A stretch of DNA of 64,000 bases from Paracoccaceae bacterium (lineage in GTDB: Bacteria > Pseudomonadota > Alphaproteobacteria > Rhodobacterales > Rhodobacteraceae): the NCBI GenBank assembly GCA_016778765.1, contig JADHOV010000001.1, positions 1 through 64,000 of the forward strand, written 5' to 3'. The notes under the pieces were generated by a model. The model saw only the letters and a program-made list of their open reading frames with translations, searched no databases and had not been told where the DNA came from. This document shows, piece by piece, positions 19,495 to 28,441 of the stretch. A program made the position numbers and the translations under genes. Each line of letters opens with the position of its first letter. Positions within the stretch are counted from its first letter, which is position 1.

Positions 19495-20868
19495 ATGTCT
19501 ATTCCCCAATCTGCTGGAGGCCCCATCGAGCACCCAGAGCAAATGGCGGCCTATCTGGCGGCTGGCTGCAAGCCGGAAAGCGAATGGCGCATCGGGACCG
19601 AACATGAAAAATTTGGCTTTTGCCAGGCAAATCAGATGCCTTTACCCTATTCTGGGGCCTGTTCAATCCAGACCATCCTCGAAGCGCTGCGCGACCGCTT
19701 CGGATGGGCGCCAGTTTTAGAAGCGGATAAATTAATCGGATTGACACGAAATGGCGCAAATATATCCCTCGAGCCGGGCGGCCAGTTGGAATTATCGGGC
19801 GCCCCTTTAAAGACCATTCATGAAACGGCCAGTGAGCTTAACCAGCATCTAGACGAGCTACGCGGCATCAGCGATGAAATTGGCGCTGGATTTATAGCGC
19901 TGGGCGCGGCGCCCATCTGGTCTCATGAGATGATGCCCGTTATGCCTAAAGGTCGCTATACTTTGATGACCGATTATATGGATCGAGTCGGCACGATGGG
20001 GAAATTTATGATGTATCGCACGTCTTGCGTGCAGGTAAATTTAGATTTCAGCTCTGAAGCGGATATGGTTCAAAAAATGCGCGTAGCGGTTGCGCTGCAA
20101 CCGATTGCAACCGCGCTTTTCGCCAACTCACCGTTTTTCGATGGGTTGCCCAATGGCCATAAAAGTTGGCGCAGCCGCGTTTGGCAAGATCTTGATGCCG
20201 ATCGCACAGGCATGTTGCCCTTCATATTTGAGCCGGGGTTTGGCTTTGAGGCTTGGGTCGAATACGCCCTCGATGTGCCAATGTATTTTGTCTATCGAAA
20301 CGGCCGATATATTGATGCTTTGGGGCAATCTTTCCGCGATTTTCTGCAGGGAAAATTGCCCGCCTTGCCCGCAGAGCGGCCCAGCCTAAGCGATTGGGCG
20401 GATCACTTAACCACTATTTTTCCCGAGGCGCGGCTGAAAACATTTATTGAAATGCGCGGAGCAGATGCGGGGCAGGCAGATCATCTATGCGCGCTTTCAG
20501 CGTTTTGGGTGGGCTTGTGTTATGATAAAACCGCGTTGGATGCGGCTTGGGATTTGGCTAAAAACTGGACGGCCGAATTTCGTGAAACGCTGCGGATAAA
20601 CAGCGCGAGAAGCGGCCTAGCAGCAGAGGTCGACGGGGTTAAATTGATCGATCTCGCCAAAGAGCTTGTTGATATCTCGCGCAAGGGCCTGATCGCAAGG
20701 GGCCGCGGCAATGTCGAAACAGGCGCCGTTGATGAAAGCCGTTTTCTAGACCCTCTCTTCGAAAATCTGGCAACCCAAAAAGCCCCGGCGGATCGATTGC
20801 TTGGTCTCTACAACAAAGAGTGGAACACAGATTTACGGCCAATTTACCACGCCGCGCGTATCGGCTAG
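19495..20868 (+). CDS. gshA: Glutamate-cysteine ligase (plant-type)
   Basis: A 457-residue enzyme catalysing ATP-dependent joining of glutamate and cysteine, the first step of glutathione synthesis. The N-terminal WRIGTEHEKFGF and the central MTDYMDRVGTMGKFMMYRTS are signatures of the plant/alphaproteobacterial GshA class, with later segments FMRGADAGQ-like (EMRGADAGQADHLCALSAFWVGL) also matching. GGAG precedes the ATG. It is separated from the neighbouring membrane-protein gene by 54 bases and has its own spacing to the flagellar remnant downstream. Confidence 0.96.
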   Translation: MSIPQSAGGPIEHPEQMAAYLAAGCKPESEWRIGTEHEKFGFCQANQMPLPYSGACSIQTILEALRDRFGWAPVLEADKLIGLTRNGANISLEPGGQLELSGAPLKTIHETASELNQHLDELRGISDEIGAGFIALGAAPIWSHEMMPVMPKGRYTLMTDYMDRVGTMGKFMMYRTSCVQVNLDFSSEADMVQKMRVAVALQPIATALFANSPFFDGLPNGHKSWRSRVWQDLDADRTGMLPFIFEPGFGFEAWVEYALDVPMYFVYRNGRYIDALGQSFRDFLQGKLPALPAERPSLSDWADHLTTIFPEARLKTFIEMRGADAGQADHLCALSAFWVGLCYDKTALDAAWDLAKNWTAEFRETLRINSARSGLAAEVDGVKLIDLAKELVDISRKGLIARGRGNVETGAVDESRFLDPLFENLATQKAPADRLLGLYNKEWNTDLRPIYHAARIG

Positions 20869-20962
20869 GCTCGCACACGCGCAAAAATATGTTGAACTTT
20901 AAACGTTAAGTCTTTCGCCAACTCTGCCTGCTAAATCTTACAGCGGGTAATGGGGAAAGAAA

Positions 20963-21661
20963 ATGGGTGGGTCAGAAAAGACTGTTGTTCAAACAATTAT
21001 CAAACGCAAAATAAGAAATCCGGAAGAACCACAAGAAAATGGCGGATGGAAAGTGGCCTATGCCGATTTCGTAACCGCCATGATGGCATTTTTTATGGTC
21101 ATGTGGTTGCTGTCATCGGCAAACGAAGATCAGCGGCGGGGGATCGCGGGATATTTCCGCCCGTCTTCAGACCTAAACCGAGCCGAAACCGGAAGCCAGT
21201 CCATGTTGGATAAAGGAATATTGCATGGTGGGGATACATTAGACGCCGCACGTGAGGCCAAGCTTGAAAGCTTGGAAGCGCAATCTTCGAGCGCCGATGA
21301 ACGACATCAAAACGCAGCGCAAAAAGACCTTAAAGCCATCAAAACGTTATTTTCTGATCTATACAAAGAAAAACTTGGGCGCCCCCTATCAGAGGCCCAA
21401 ATCGGCCTTCACCTCAGCGATGAAGGCTTCCAGTTTGATTTTTTTGAATCCAAAGGCACTGAGCTTTTTGACGCAAGCCAAAACCCCAAAACAGCGCTGA
21501 TCAAACTGCTTGATATAATCGCAAAAATGACAGCCCACATAGAATATCCGCTCGCGGTTGAAGCGCATGTGCAAGCCGCGCCTTTGGTGGTAAAGCGACC
21601 ACAGGATTGGACGATTTCGAGCGCGCGCGCAGGCAATTTCAGCGCAGGAAGGCTGATTTGA
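20963..21661 (+). pseudogene. motB: Truncated flagellar motor protein MotB
   Basis: The first part is clearly MotB: the stator transmembrane helix with its proton-carrying Asp lies in WKVAYADFVTAMMAFFMVMW (from residue 29). A periplasmic linker and the start of the OmpA-like domain follow (AVEAHVQAAPLV, then DWTISSARAGNFSAGRLI). The frame stops at 232 residues just where the second half of the peptidoglycan-binding domain should continue; I expect roughly 280 residues. What follows in another frame does not look like the missing MotB end. No motA is adjacent. The stator could not anchor normally, so I treat it as decayed, unless the frame is rescued. Confidence 0.7.
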
Positions 21662-21870
21662 AACGCTTCTTTTTAAATCAGGGCTACCACACGGTTGAGA
21701 TCACGCTCACACATACCCCAGAGGCAAAAACACTGGTCAGTCAATCGATTCATAGCATTCAGGCCGCTTTGGCCGAAGATCTCAGCACAAAGCCGCAAGC
21801 CGTGGCCACAACAGTTGAGCTGCCATTCGGGCCAAACGACGCGGCCCAGCGCCTCACACTTAGCCTCTGA
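21607..21870 (+). pseudogene. Orphan C-terminal fragment, possibly FliK
   Basis: An 87-codon frame overlapping the motB end continues for about 70 residues past the motB stop (KRFFLNQGYHTVEITLTHTP, then EAKTLVSQSIHSIQAALAED). It ends directly at the flgD ribosome-binding site. Its position between motB and flgD, and the helix-strand pattern, suggest the C-terminus of a hook-length protein such as FliK whose front was lost in a deletion that also removed the motB tail. This assignment is inference; no decisive motif is visible. Confidence 0.4.
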
Positions 21871-21883
21871 AAGGAACCTGCTT

Positions 21884-22534
21884 TTGCTTGAACCCATATC
21901 CGCCATCGATCTGAGCCCAACAAACCCCGGCAACCCGTCGCAGCCCTCGCCGCTCAGCAGCGATTTTAATGCGTTTTTGAATATGCTGACGACGCAACTA
22001 AAACATCAAGATCCATTAAATCCGGTTGATTCTGCAGATTATGCCATGCAATTGGCCGCCTTTTCGACGGTGGAACAACAGGTTTTATTGAACCAAAAAA
22101 TGGATGTGCTGCAAAATAATTTACACCAGAACACTTTGGCCAGCCTATCTAACTGGATGGGAAAAACGGTCAAACTGCCCGGATCATTCACCTATTCTGG
22201 CGGCGAAGTCACCGCTTTGATCACCCCGCCAACGGGCAGTGAGAAAACAGATTTTATCGTACAAGATGCTGCGGGGGCGGAAATCTTTCGTCACAGGCTT
22301 GGCGCCCAAGATCAAGAATTCGCATGGGCGGGCACCACCTCGAAGGGCGCTGTAGCGCCGGTTGGACATTATAATTTCGCCCTTGAAGGCTTTGCGAAAG
22401 ATCAATCATTAGGAATTTCTAAACTTGCCAGTTTGCAAACCATTGAAGAAATATCGCAACCCGCTGATGACATACTGGTCACGCTTGGAAATGGCCAAAC
22501 CCTTCCGTGGAAAAACCTTACTGGCCTGCGCTAA
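21884..22534 (+). CDS. flgD: Flagellar hook-capping protein FlgD
   Basis: About 216 residues. The N-terminal signature FNAFLNMLTTQLKHQDPLNP and SADYAMQLAAFSTVEQQVLL is diagnostic of FlgD, which caps the growing hook. A beta-rich FlgD-Ig/tudor-like region follows. No ATG fits; a TTG at 21884 with AAGGAA seven bases upstream is the best start, and a CTG at 21878 is the alternative. No flgE or other hook gene follows, so this is either functional with the rest of the cluster elsewhere or a relict. Confidence 0.85.
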   Translation: MLEPISAIDLSPTNPGNPSQPSPLSSDFNAFLNMLTTQLKHQDPLNPVDSADYAMQLAAFSTVEQQVLLNQKMDVLQNNLHQNTLASLSNWMGKTVKLPGSFTYSGGEVTALITPPTGSEKTDFIVQDAAGAEIFRHRLGAQDQEFAWAGTTSKGAVAPVGHYNFALEGFAKDQSLGISKLASLQTIEEISQPADDILVTLGNGQTLPWKNLTGLR

Positions 22535-22601
22535 CGCAGAAAACTTGCACCTGCCAAAGACATCCCTTAATCGATCGGGCAGTCTGAAAGGATAAGCGCC
22601 C

Positions 22602-23483
22602 GTGCCCATCGCCAGTTTAGAGAAATCTTTGCATGCGCAAGGGCTGTTGCAAATACCTGCGCAATGGGTCGCGCTTTCGGGGGGGCGATCAAATCGCGTC
22701 TGGCGCGTTTCACAAGCTGGAGCGCAAGATCTCTGCGTAAAACTATATCCACAAACCGCATGGCAGAACCCGCTTTTTGCAAATGATCCTGCAAGCGAAT
22801 ATTATTGCCTAGAAAATTTTCATGCAGAACAGCTTTGTCCAAAGCCACTAGGGTTGGTAGAGACGCCACAAGGGCGATGTTTGGTTTATCACCATCACCA
22901 CGGGGTCAGTTTCAGCGATCAAACCGCGCCAGTCGGCCAATTGCTGGCGCGCATCCATAGCCGGCCCGCGGTTCCGGCCGATTCAATAGCCATAAGACAC
23001 GCGCCCTGTGGATCCAGTGAATTAAACGCCCATACTATACAAATTTTGCAACGATGCGAGGGGCCAGAGCGCGCGCTGTTGGAGCGCCTAAGGCCGACCA
23101 TCCCTGTGAAAAAACCAAAAGAAGTATGTTTAATTCATGCAGATCCGGTGGCAAATAATATCGTAATATCAGGCCAAACGGCCCTGATGATTGATTGGCA
23201 AAGCCCTGCTTTGGGTGATCCAATGGAAGATCTAAGCCATTTCTTATCCCCCGCAATGCAACGCCTTTATCGTGGCAAAATACTAAACGCAAAACAGCAA
23301 AAGCAGGTTTTAAACGCGTATCAAGCGCAATATCCCCGTTTCGACTTTGCGCGTTTTGAACGATTATACCCGCATTACCGCTGGCGCATTGCCGCCTATT
23401 GCCTCTGGCAAAAACTGCAAGGCAATTCAGATTATTCAGATGCGTTTGATCAAGAAGTCACAGCATTAAAGGTTAAAGCATAA
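22602..23483 (+). CDS. Choline/thiamine-kinase-like phosphotransferase (APH fold)
   Basis: A 293-residue member of the aminoglycoside-phosphotransferase/choline-kinase superfamily. An N-terminal nucleotide loop (ALSGGRSNRVWRV) precedes the Brenner motif LIHADPVANNIVI (catalytic Asp and Asn) and the metal-binding IDWQSPALGDPMEDLSHF. Starts at GTG 22602 behind AAAGGA. The small molecule phosphorylated cannot be told from sequence; thiamine, choline and sugars are options. Its 3' end overlaps the convergent ubiB gene by 11 bases. Confidence 0.8.
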   Translation: MPIASLEKSLHAQGLLQIPAQWVALSGGRSNRVWRVSQAGAQDLCVKLYPQTAWQNPLFANDPASEYYCLENFHAEQLCPKPLGLVETPQGRCLVYHHHHGVSFSDQTAPVGQLLARIHSRPAVPADSIAIRHAPCGSSELNAHTIQILQRCEGPERALLERLRPTIPVKKPKEVCLIHADPVANNIVISGQTALMIDWQSPALGDPMEDLSHFLSPAMQRLYRGKILNAKQQKQVLNAYQAQYPRFDFARFERLYPHYRWRIAAYCLWQKLQGNSDYSDAFDQEVTALKVKA

Positions 23484-25008
23484 GCGGCAAACAATAAACC
23501 AAGGCGCCGCCCAAAGCCATCGCTCCGGAAAACAACGCCACCCGCAATAAGGTTGAGTGTGGCGCGGCCTCCTGCGCGGGTGCAGATTGCTGGATCAACG
23601 CCGCCTCAACCAAACCCGGCAGGCGGGGGCCAAAGCGCGCCAAAACGCCCGCTGCTTTGGACAAATCGCGCAATAACGCCAGCGGCCCGATACGTTTGCG
23701 AATGTAATCCTCAACCACTGGCCGCGCGACTTGCCAAATATTGATTTGCGGGTTCAAAGAGCGGGCAACCCCCTCAACCACCACCATCGTTCGCTGCAAT
23801 AAAATAAGCTCAGTTCGGGTTTCCATGCCAAATTTTTGTGTTACTTCAAATAAATAGCTCAGCAAGCGGCCCATCGATATTTGCGTTGCATCCATGCCAA
23901 AAATAGGCTCGCCGACGGCGCGCAATGCCCGCGCAAATTCATCAACATCCCGATCTGCGGGCACATAGCCTGCTTCAAAATGCACCTCTGCCACGCGTTT
24001 GTAATCGCGGCGGATGAACCCGTATAAGATTTCGGCATAGACGCGGCGCGTATATTCATCAATATGCCCCATAATTCCGAAATCATACGCGATAATATCT
24101 CCATTCGCAGCCACTTTCAAATTACCCTGATGCATATCCCCGTGAAAATACCCATCGCGCAGCGCATGGCTGAGAAATAATTTTAAAACCCGATCCCCCA
24201 ACTGGGCCAAATCATGCCCCGCAGCCAGCAGGGCCTCATTATCGCCCAGCGGTGCCCCTTCGGCCCAATCCAGCGTCATCACCCGGCGCCCCGATAGGGG
24301 CCAATTTACTGCGGGCAATTGAAACCCTGCATCAACACCCTGCGTATTGGCGGCAAATTCCGAAGCCGCCGAACTTTCAAGGCGCAGATCCAATTCGCCC
24401 ATCACAACGCCTTCAAAATGTGAAATCACATCCACAGGGCGCAAGCGGCGCGATGCGGGTGACAAAAGCTGCACCATGCGGGCCGCCAAATAAAACGCAT
24501 CAATATCTTTGCGGAAGGCTTTTTCGATTTTGGGTCGCAGAACTTTCACCGCAACATAAGCACCCGTTTCCAGCAAACGGGCTTTATGAACCTGCGCGAT
24601 AGAAGCCGCGGCCACAGCCTCGCTGAATTCCGAAAACACCTGATCGGGATCTATGCCGATTTCCTCTGCAAAGCTGGCTTTGGCCTTTGCGACCGAAAAT
24701 GGCGGCAGCTTATCCTGCAAAATGCGCAATTGCTGCGCCAAATCATGGCCCACTAAATCTGGCCGGGTTGATAATATCTGACCAAATTTAATATAGGCCG
24801 GCCCCAAAGCAGACAAGGCGCGCGGGGCAGGCGGCATGGTTGCATCCCCCTTCAACCCCAACCAGGCGAAGGGCCAACCCAAAATACGCGCGGTGATGCG
24901 CAGCGCGCGCGGAGCCTCCATCGCATCTAAAACTGCGCGCATGGCGCCCGTCCGCTCAAGCGTGGCGCCCGTGCGCACCAAACGCCATATATTATGCGGA
25001 CCCCGCAT
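23473..25008 (-). CDS. ubiB: Ubiquinone biosynthesis atypical kinase/ATPase UbiB
   Basis: A 511-residue ABC1/ADCK-family protein required for coenzyme Q synthesis, with an atypical kinase fold and ATPase activity. The family KxGQ motif appears as YIKFGQILSTRPDL near residue 75, with the VAVKVLRP lysine, HGDMHQGNLKV and YDFGIMGHID metal-binding segments following. Two hydrophobic stretches at the extreme C-terminus form the membrane anchor. It starts one base after the ubiE stop, so the pair is one operon. Confidence 0.95.
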   Translation of the reverse strand: MRGPHNIWRLVRTGATLERTGAMRAVLDAMEAPRALRITARILGWPFAWLGLKGDATMPPAPRALSALGPAYIKFGQILSTRPDLVGHDLAQQLRILQDKLPPFSVAKAKASFAEEIGIDPDQVFSEFSEAVAAASIAQVHKARLLETGAYVAVKVLRPKIEKAFRKDIDAFYLAARMVQLLSPASRRLRPVDVISHFEGVVMGELDLRLESSAASEFAANTQGVDAGFQLPAVNWPLSGRRVMTLDWAEGAPLGDNEALLAAGHDLAQLGDRVLKLFLSHALRDGYFHGDMHQGNLKVAANGDIIAYDFGIMGHIDEYTRRVYAEILYGFIRRDYKRVAEVHFEAGYVPADRDVDEFARALRAVGEPIFGMDATQISMGRLLSYLFEVTQKFGMETRTELILLQRTMVVVEGVARSLNPQINIWQVARPVVEDYIRKRIGPLALLRDLSKAAGVLARFGPRLPGLVEAALIQQSAPAQEAAPHSTLLRVALFSGAMALGGALVYCLPLML

Positions 25009-25761
25009 CTAGATTTTCCAACCCGAATGCAAACACGCAATCCCCATGGTCAGATTACGGTATTTGGCGTTTTCGAACCCCGCTTTGCGCAGCATCGACA
25101 GAAACGTCTCTTGATCGGGAAATTGCCGAATCGACTCGACAAGATATTGATAGCTATCGCGGTCATTCGCGATAATCTGACCCATCACTGGAATGACATT
25201 GAATGAATAGCGATCATACGCCCATTGCAGCGTGGTATTGGGAATATGTGAAAACTCAAGCACCACCAAACGCCCGCCCGGTTTCAGCACTCGAAACGCC
25301 TCGTTTAAAGCCTCTTGCGGGCGGGTGACGTTGCGAATTCCAAAGCTGATCGTATACACATCGAAGCTGTTATCTTCAAATGGCAGATGCATTGCATCCC
25401 CGACCACCCAATCCAGCTGGTCGTGCATTTGCGCGGCTTCTGCGCGTTTACGCCCTTCAATCAACATCGCTTCGGTTAAATCTAACACCGTGGCATGGGC
25501 GCGGCCGGCTCTTTTTAAAAAGCGGAAAGAAATATCGCCCGTACCGCCTGCCACATCCAGTAGGCGTTGACCCGCGCGGGGCGCCAACCAATCCATCATC
25601 GCATCTTTCCAAATACGATGTACGCCCCCCGACATCACATCATTCATAATATCATATTTCGAGGCAACGCTGCCAAAAACACCCTGCACAAGATCGGCTT
25701 TATCCGCCTCGGATACGGTTTCAAATCCGAAATGGGTTGTGGTTTCGCCCTGATCATTCAT
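25009..25761 (-). CDS. ubiE: Demethylubiquinone/demethylmenaquinone C-methyltransferase
   Basis: This 250-residue class I SAM methyltransferase adds the C5 ring methyl in ubiquinone synthesis. Motif I is [15 protein letters not shown]. The signatures [18 protein letters not shown] at the front and [26 protein letters not shown] in the middle are diagnostic. C-terminal [15 protein letters not shown] matches family ends. It is directly followed by ubiB and diverges from mutM across a 173-base gap. Confidence 0.97.
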   Translation of the reverse strand: MNDQGETTTHFGFETVSEADKADLVQGVFGSVASKYDIMNDVMSGGVHRIWKDAMMDWLAPRAGQRLLDVAGGTGDISFRFLKRAGRAHATVLDLTEAMLIEGRKRAEAAQMHDQLDWVVGDAMHLPFEDNSFDVYTISFGIRNVTRPQEALNEAFRVLKPGGRLVVLEFSHIPNTTLQWAYDRYSFNVIPVMGQIIANDRDSYQYLVESIRQFPDQETFLSMLRKAGFENAKYRNLTMGIACLHSGWKI

Positions 25762-25934
25762 CGCAACTGCCTTTACCTTAATAAGTCGTGTTATATAGCG
25801 GAACAGCTTGAATACAATGCGGCACTTGCGTCTTTGGCCATCGCGTTTTTACAATAGAGCTTATGCGCAGGGCGATCAGCGCCGCGTGCAGATTCGTAAC
25901 TGCCCCAAAAGGGGCGCAACAGAAAAGCAATACC

Positions 25935-26786
25935 ATGCCCGAACTGCCTGAAGTTGAAACCGTCATGCGCGGATTGGCGCCCGCAATGGAGGGCGATGTG
26001 ATAAAATTGGCCCAGGTAAACCGGCCTGATCTGCGCTGGCCCTTTCCAACACAAATGGCAAAAAGGCTCACCGGGCAGAAAGTTCAACGATTGCGCCGGC
26101 GCTCAAAATATATTCTGGTGGATTTATCTGGCGGAGAAACCCTTCTGATGCATCTGGGCATGTCAGGGCGCATATTGGTTTCAGGCGACCCGCTGGGGCG
26201 CTTTTTGCAAAGCCACGCGGCCATTGGCAAACATGATCATGTGATCTTTCACATGGAAAAAGGCACCCGCGTCACTTTCAACGATCCGCGTCGCTTTGGA
26301 GCTATGGATCTGATGCAAACCGCGGCTTGCGAAAGCCATCGATTGTTGCGCGATATAGGCCCCGAACCTTTGGGAAATGCTTTTGATGAACCCTATTTCT
26401 TCAATCACATAAAAACACGGCGTGCACCGATCAAATCCTTAATGCTGGATCAAAGTCTGGTCGCGGGTTTGGGCAATATTTACGTATGCGAAGCGCTCTT
26501 TCGTGCGGGTATTGCCCCGCATCGTGCGGGGTTTCGATTGGCTCCAAAGCGGATAAAATCGTTGGTTCCAATTATTCGCGATGTCTTGAATGAAGCAATT
26601 GCAGCCGGTGGGTCATCTTTGCGCGATTTTCGTCAGGCTGATGGTGAATTGGGCTATTTTCAACACCAATTTGATGTTTATGGGCGCGAAGGCGCACCAT
26701 GCAACGCATCGGGTTGCAAAAGCTTAATTCGAAGAATTCAACAATCAGGGCGCTCAAGTTTTTACTGCCCCTCCTGTCAAACCTAG
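25935..26786 (+). CDS. mutM: Formamidopyrimidine-DNA glycosylase
   Basis: A 283-residue bifunctional glycosylase/AP lyase that removes 8-oxoguanine and formamidopyrimidines. The mature N-terminus [13 protein letters not shown] provides the catalytic Pro and Glu. [26 protein letters not shown] and the C-terminal zinc finger (Cys pairs in CNASGC and YCPSC) are all present. The frame is open 24 codons upstream, but the catalytic proline requires the ATG at 25935. Near an aerobic phototroph's core genes it guards against oxidative DNA damage. Confidence 0.97.
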   Translation: MPELPEVETVMRGLAPAMEGDVIKLAQVNRPDLRWPFPTQMAKRLTGQKVQRLRRRSKYILVDLSGGETLLMHLGMSGRILVSGDPLGRFLQSHAAIGKHDHVIFHMEKGTRVTFNDPRRFGAMDLMQTAACESHRLLRDIGPEPLGNAFDEPYFFNHIKTRRAPIKSLMLDQSLVAGLGNIYVCEALFRAGIAPHRAGFRLAPKRIKSLVPIIRDVLNEAIAAGGSSLRDFRQADGELGYFQHQFDVYGREGAPCNASGCKSLIRRIQQSGRSSFYCPSCQT

Positions 26787-26862
26787 AAAGAACGCATTCT
26801 GGACATGGTTTTCTTACCCATGCTATGCAGACCATCTGAGGAAACAACCGAAAGCCTGGCGC

Positions 26863-27639
26863 ATGGCCTATGAAACGATCATTGTAACCGTTGAAGATCA
26901 CGTTGCCCTGATAAAGTTAAACCGTCCGGATGCGCTGAATGCGCTGAACGATCAATTGATGCAAGAATTGGCTGAGGCGCTTGCCGAGGCACAAAGCAGC
27001 GATAAAGTTCGCTGCATCATTTTGACTGGGTCTGAAAAAGCATTCGCCGCTGGCGCAGATATAAAAATGATGAGCCAGAAAAGCTTTGTCGATGTGTTCA
27101 CCGAAGATCTCTTCGCATCAGAGGCGCATAAAATCACGGCGACGCGTAAACCAATCATCGCTGCCGTATCCGGCTATGCTTTGGGCGGCGGCTGTGAATT
27201 GGCAATGATGTGTGACTTCATCATCTGTTCGGACACCGCGAAATTTGGTCAGCCCGAAATCAACCTAGGCGTATCGCCAGGGATTGGCGGCACACAACGA
27301 ATGACTCGCTCGATCGGGAAATCAAAAGCCATGGATATGTGCCTGACGGGGCGGTTTATGGAAGCCGAAGAAGCCGAAAGATGCGGGCTGGTCAGCCGCG
27401 TTGTTCCCGCAAAGAAACTGCTTTCTGAAGCGATGGTCGCCGCTGCGAAAATCGCAGAAAAATCTCAAATAACAACAGTGGCTGTGAAAGAAATGATCAA
27501 CCGATCATACGAAACAACGCTTAACGAAGGGCTACTGTTCGAACGGCGAGTTTTCCATGCCTTATTTGCTACCGAAGATCAAAAAGAAGGTATGGCGGCA
27601 TTTCTAGAAAAGCGCGAACCGCAATTTCGCGACAAATAA
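26863..27639 (+). CDS. Enoyl-CoA hydratase
   Basis: A 258-residue crotonase-fold enzyme hydrating trans-2-enoyl-CoA in fatty acid beta-oxidation. The oxyanion-hole segments [11 protein letters not shown] and [15 protein letters not shown], and the second catalytic glutamate in [20 protein letters not shown], are intact. Both catalytic glutamates are present, which supports a true hydratase rather than an isomerase. It follows mutM by 76 bases on the same strand. Confidence 0.92.
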   Translation: MAYETIIVTVEDHVALIKLNRPDALNALNDQLMQELAEALAEAQSSDKVRCIILTGSEKAFAAGADIKMMSQKSFVDVFTEDLFASEAHKITATRKPIIAAVSGYALGGGCELAMMCDFIICSDTAKFGQPEINLGVSPGIGGTQRMTRSIGKSKAMDMCLTGRFMEAEEAERCGLVSRVVPAKKLLSEAMVAAAKIAEKSQITTVAVKEMINRSYETTLNEGLLFERRVFHALFATEDQKEGMAAFLEKREPQFRDK

Positions 27640-27753
27640 GGAATTTAGAGGATTTTTATCGCTCGAGATGCCATTGCCCTGTTGACTCGTCGCAGAAGGC
27701 AGCCTAAAGACGCCGCCTGATACTTAGAAACCCAAACCATGGGAAATTTATTT

Positions 27754-28017
27754 ATGGCCAATACGCCTCAGTCAAAGAAACGCGCCCGCCAGAATGAGCG
27801 CCGCGCTGCTGTCAACAAAGCCCGTCGCTCACGCATCCGCACATTCGTGCGCCGTGTGGAAGAAGCGATAGAAAGCGGCGATAAAGATGCAGCCTCAGAA
27901 GCGCTTCGTGCTGCCCAGCCAGAAATGATGCGCGGTGTGACGAAGGGCATCTACCACAAGAATACGATCGCTAGAAAAATGTCGCGCCTGACAGCACGCT
28001 TGAAAGCGATTGCCTAA
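27754..28017 (+). CDS. rpsT: 30S ribosomal protein S20
   Basis: An 87-residue basic, helical protein that binds 16S rRNA early in 30S assembly. [17 protein letters not shown] and the [20 protein letters not shown]-terminus are family signatures. A frame extending five codons upstream exists, but MANTPQ is the conserved start. It is followed by a strong intrinsic terminator and, as in many Rhodobacteraceae, precedes dnaA. Confidence 0.97.
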   Translation: MANTPQSKKRARQNERRAAVNKARRSRIRTFVRRVEEAIESGDKDAASEALRAAQPEMMRGVTKGIYHKNTIARKMSRLTARLKAIA

Positions 28018-28054
28018 GCCTCCTGCGCTTAATTTTTAATCGTCGAACATGTCT

Positions 28055-28086
28055 AATGCACTGCTTTTAGCGGTGCATTTTTTTTT
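28055..28086 (+). terminator. rpsT: Intrinsic terminator of rpsT
   Basis: AATGCACTGCT pairs with AGCGGTGCATT around a TTT loop, forming about 11 base pairs with one G-T wobble. It is followed directly by an unbroken T run to 28086. It lies 38 bases after the rpsT stop and separates it from dnaA. Confidence 0.93.
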
Positions 28087-28319
28087 GCATAAATCGCTTC
28101 AAGAGATTCTTTTTACAAATCTCTGAGTCAAGTCCGAAGTTCTGTTGCGACGCCTGTAAGTCTGTTGCTAAGATCTATAAGCGAGTCGTGAGACCCCGGG
28201 GGGGGACTGAACAACCGCAGCAAAGCAATTTTGTGAGTGGAACCATTTGGTTTCATGCTGGGGTGATATGCTGTGTGAACAGTACACCACCAAAATTTGG
28301 CAGCCTAGCTCTGCCTCAA

Positions 28320-28346
28320 AATATAGCGAAGTGACTTCGCAATATT
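28320..28346. repeat. Inverted repeat upstream of dnaA
   Basis: AATAT-A-GCGAAGT-G-ACTTCGC-A-ATATT is a near-perfect 27-base palindrome with one A/A mismatch and a single-base centre. It lies about 95 bases before the dnaA ATG. It could be a dimeric regulator site or a hairpin in the dnaA leader. No T run follows, so it is not a terminator. Confidence 0.7.
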
Positions 28347-28441
28347 CTGTCTTTGAAAGGGCAGATGTGGTGAATTTTTAGTCGTAGGCCCACGGTTTAG
28401 TTGGTGGTGAGCGGCGCTTGGGAATGTGGGAAGCAAATTAA

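Larger units (their letters stand above)
28018..28441. other. rpsT-dnaA intergenic region (possible dnaA regulatory/origin region)
   Basis: These 424 bases carry the rpsT terminator and then no gene. Visible structure: a 7-bp stem AGAGATT/AATCTCT (28102-28124); half-site-like AAGTCCGA (28130), AAGTTCTG (28137) and AAGTCTGT (28158); a direct repeat TCTGTTGC at 28141 and 28161, exactly 20 bp apart; a CCCC plus eight-G run at 28194-28205; and an inverted repeat at 28320-28346. I find no TTATNCACA DnaA boxes, so an origin is not supported here by sequence alone. Confidence 0.6.
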
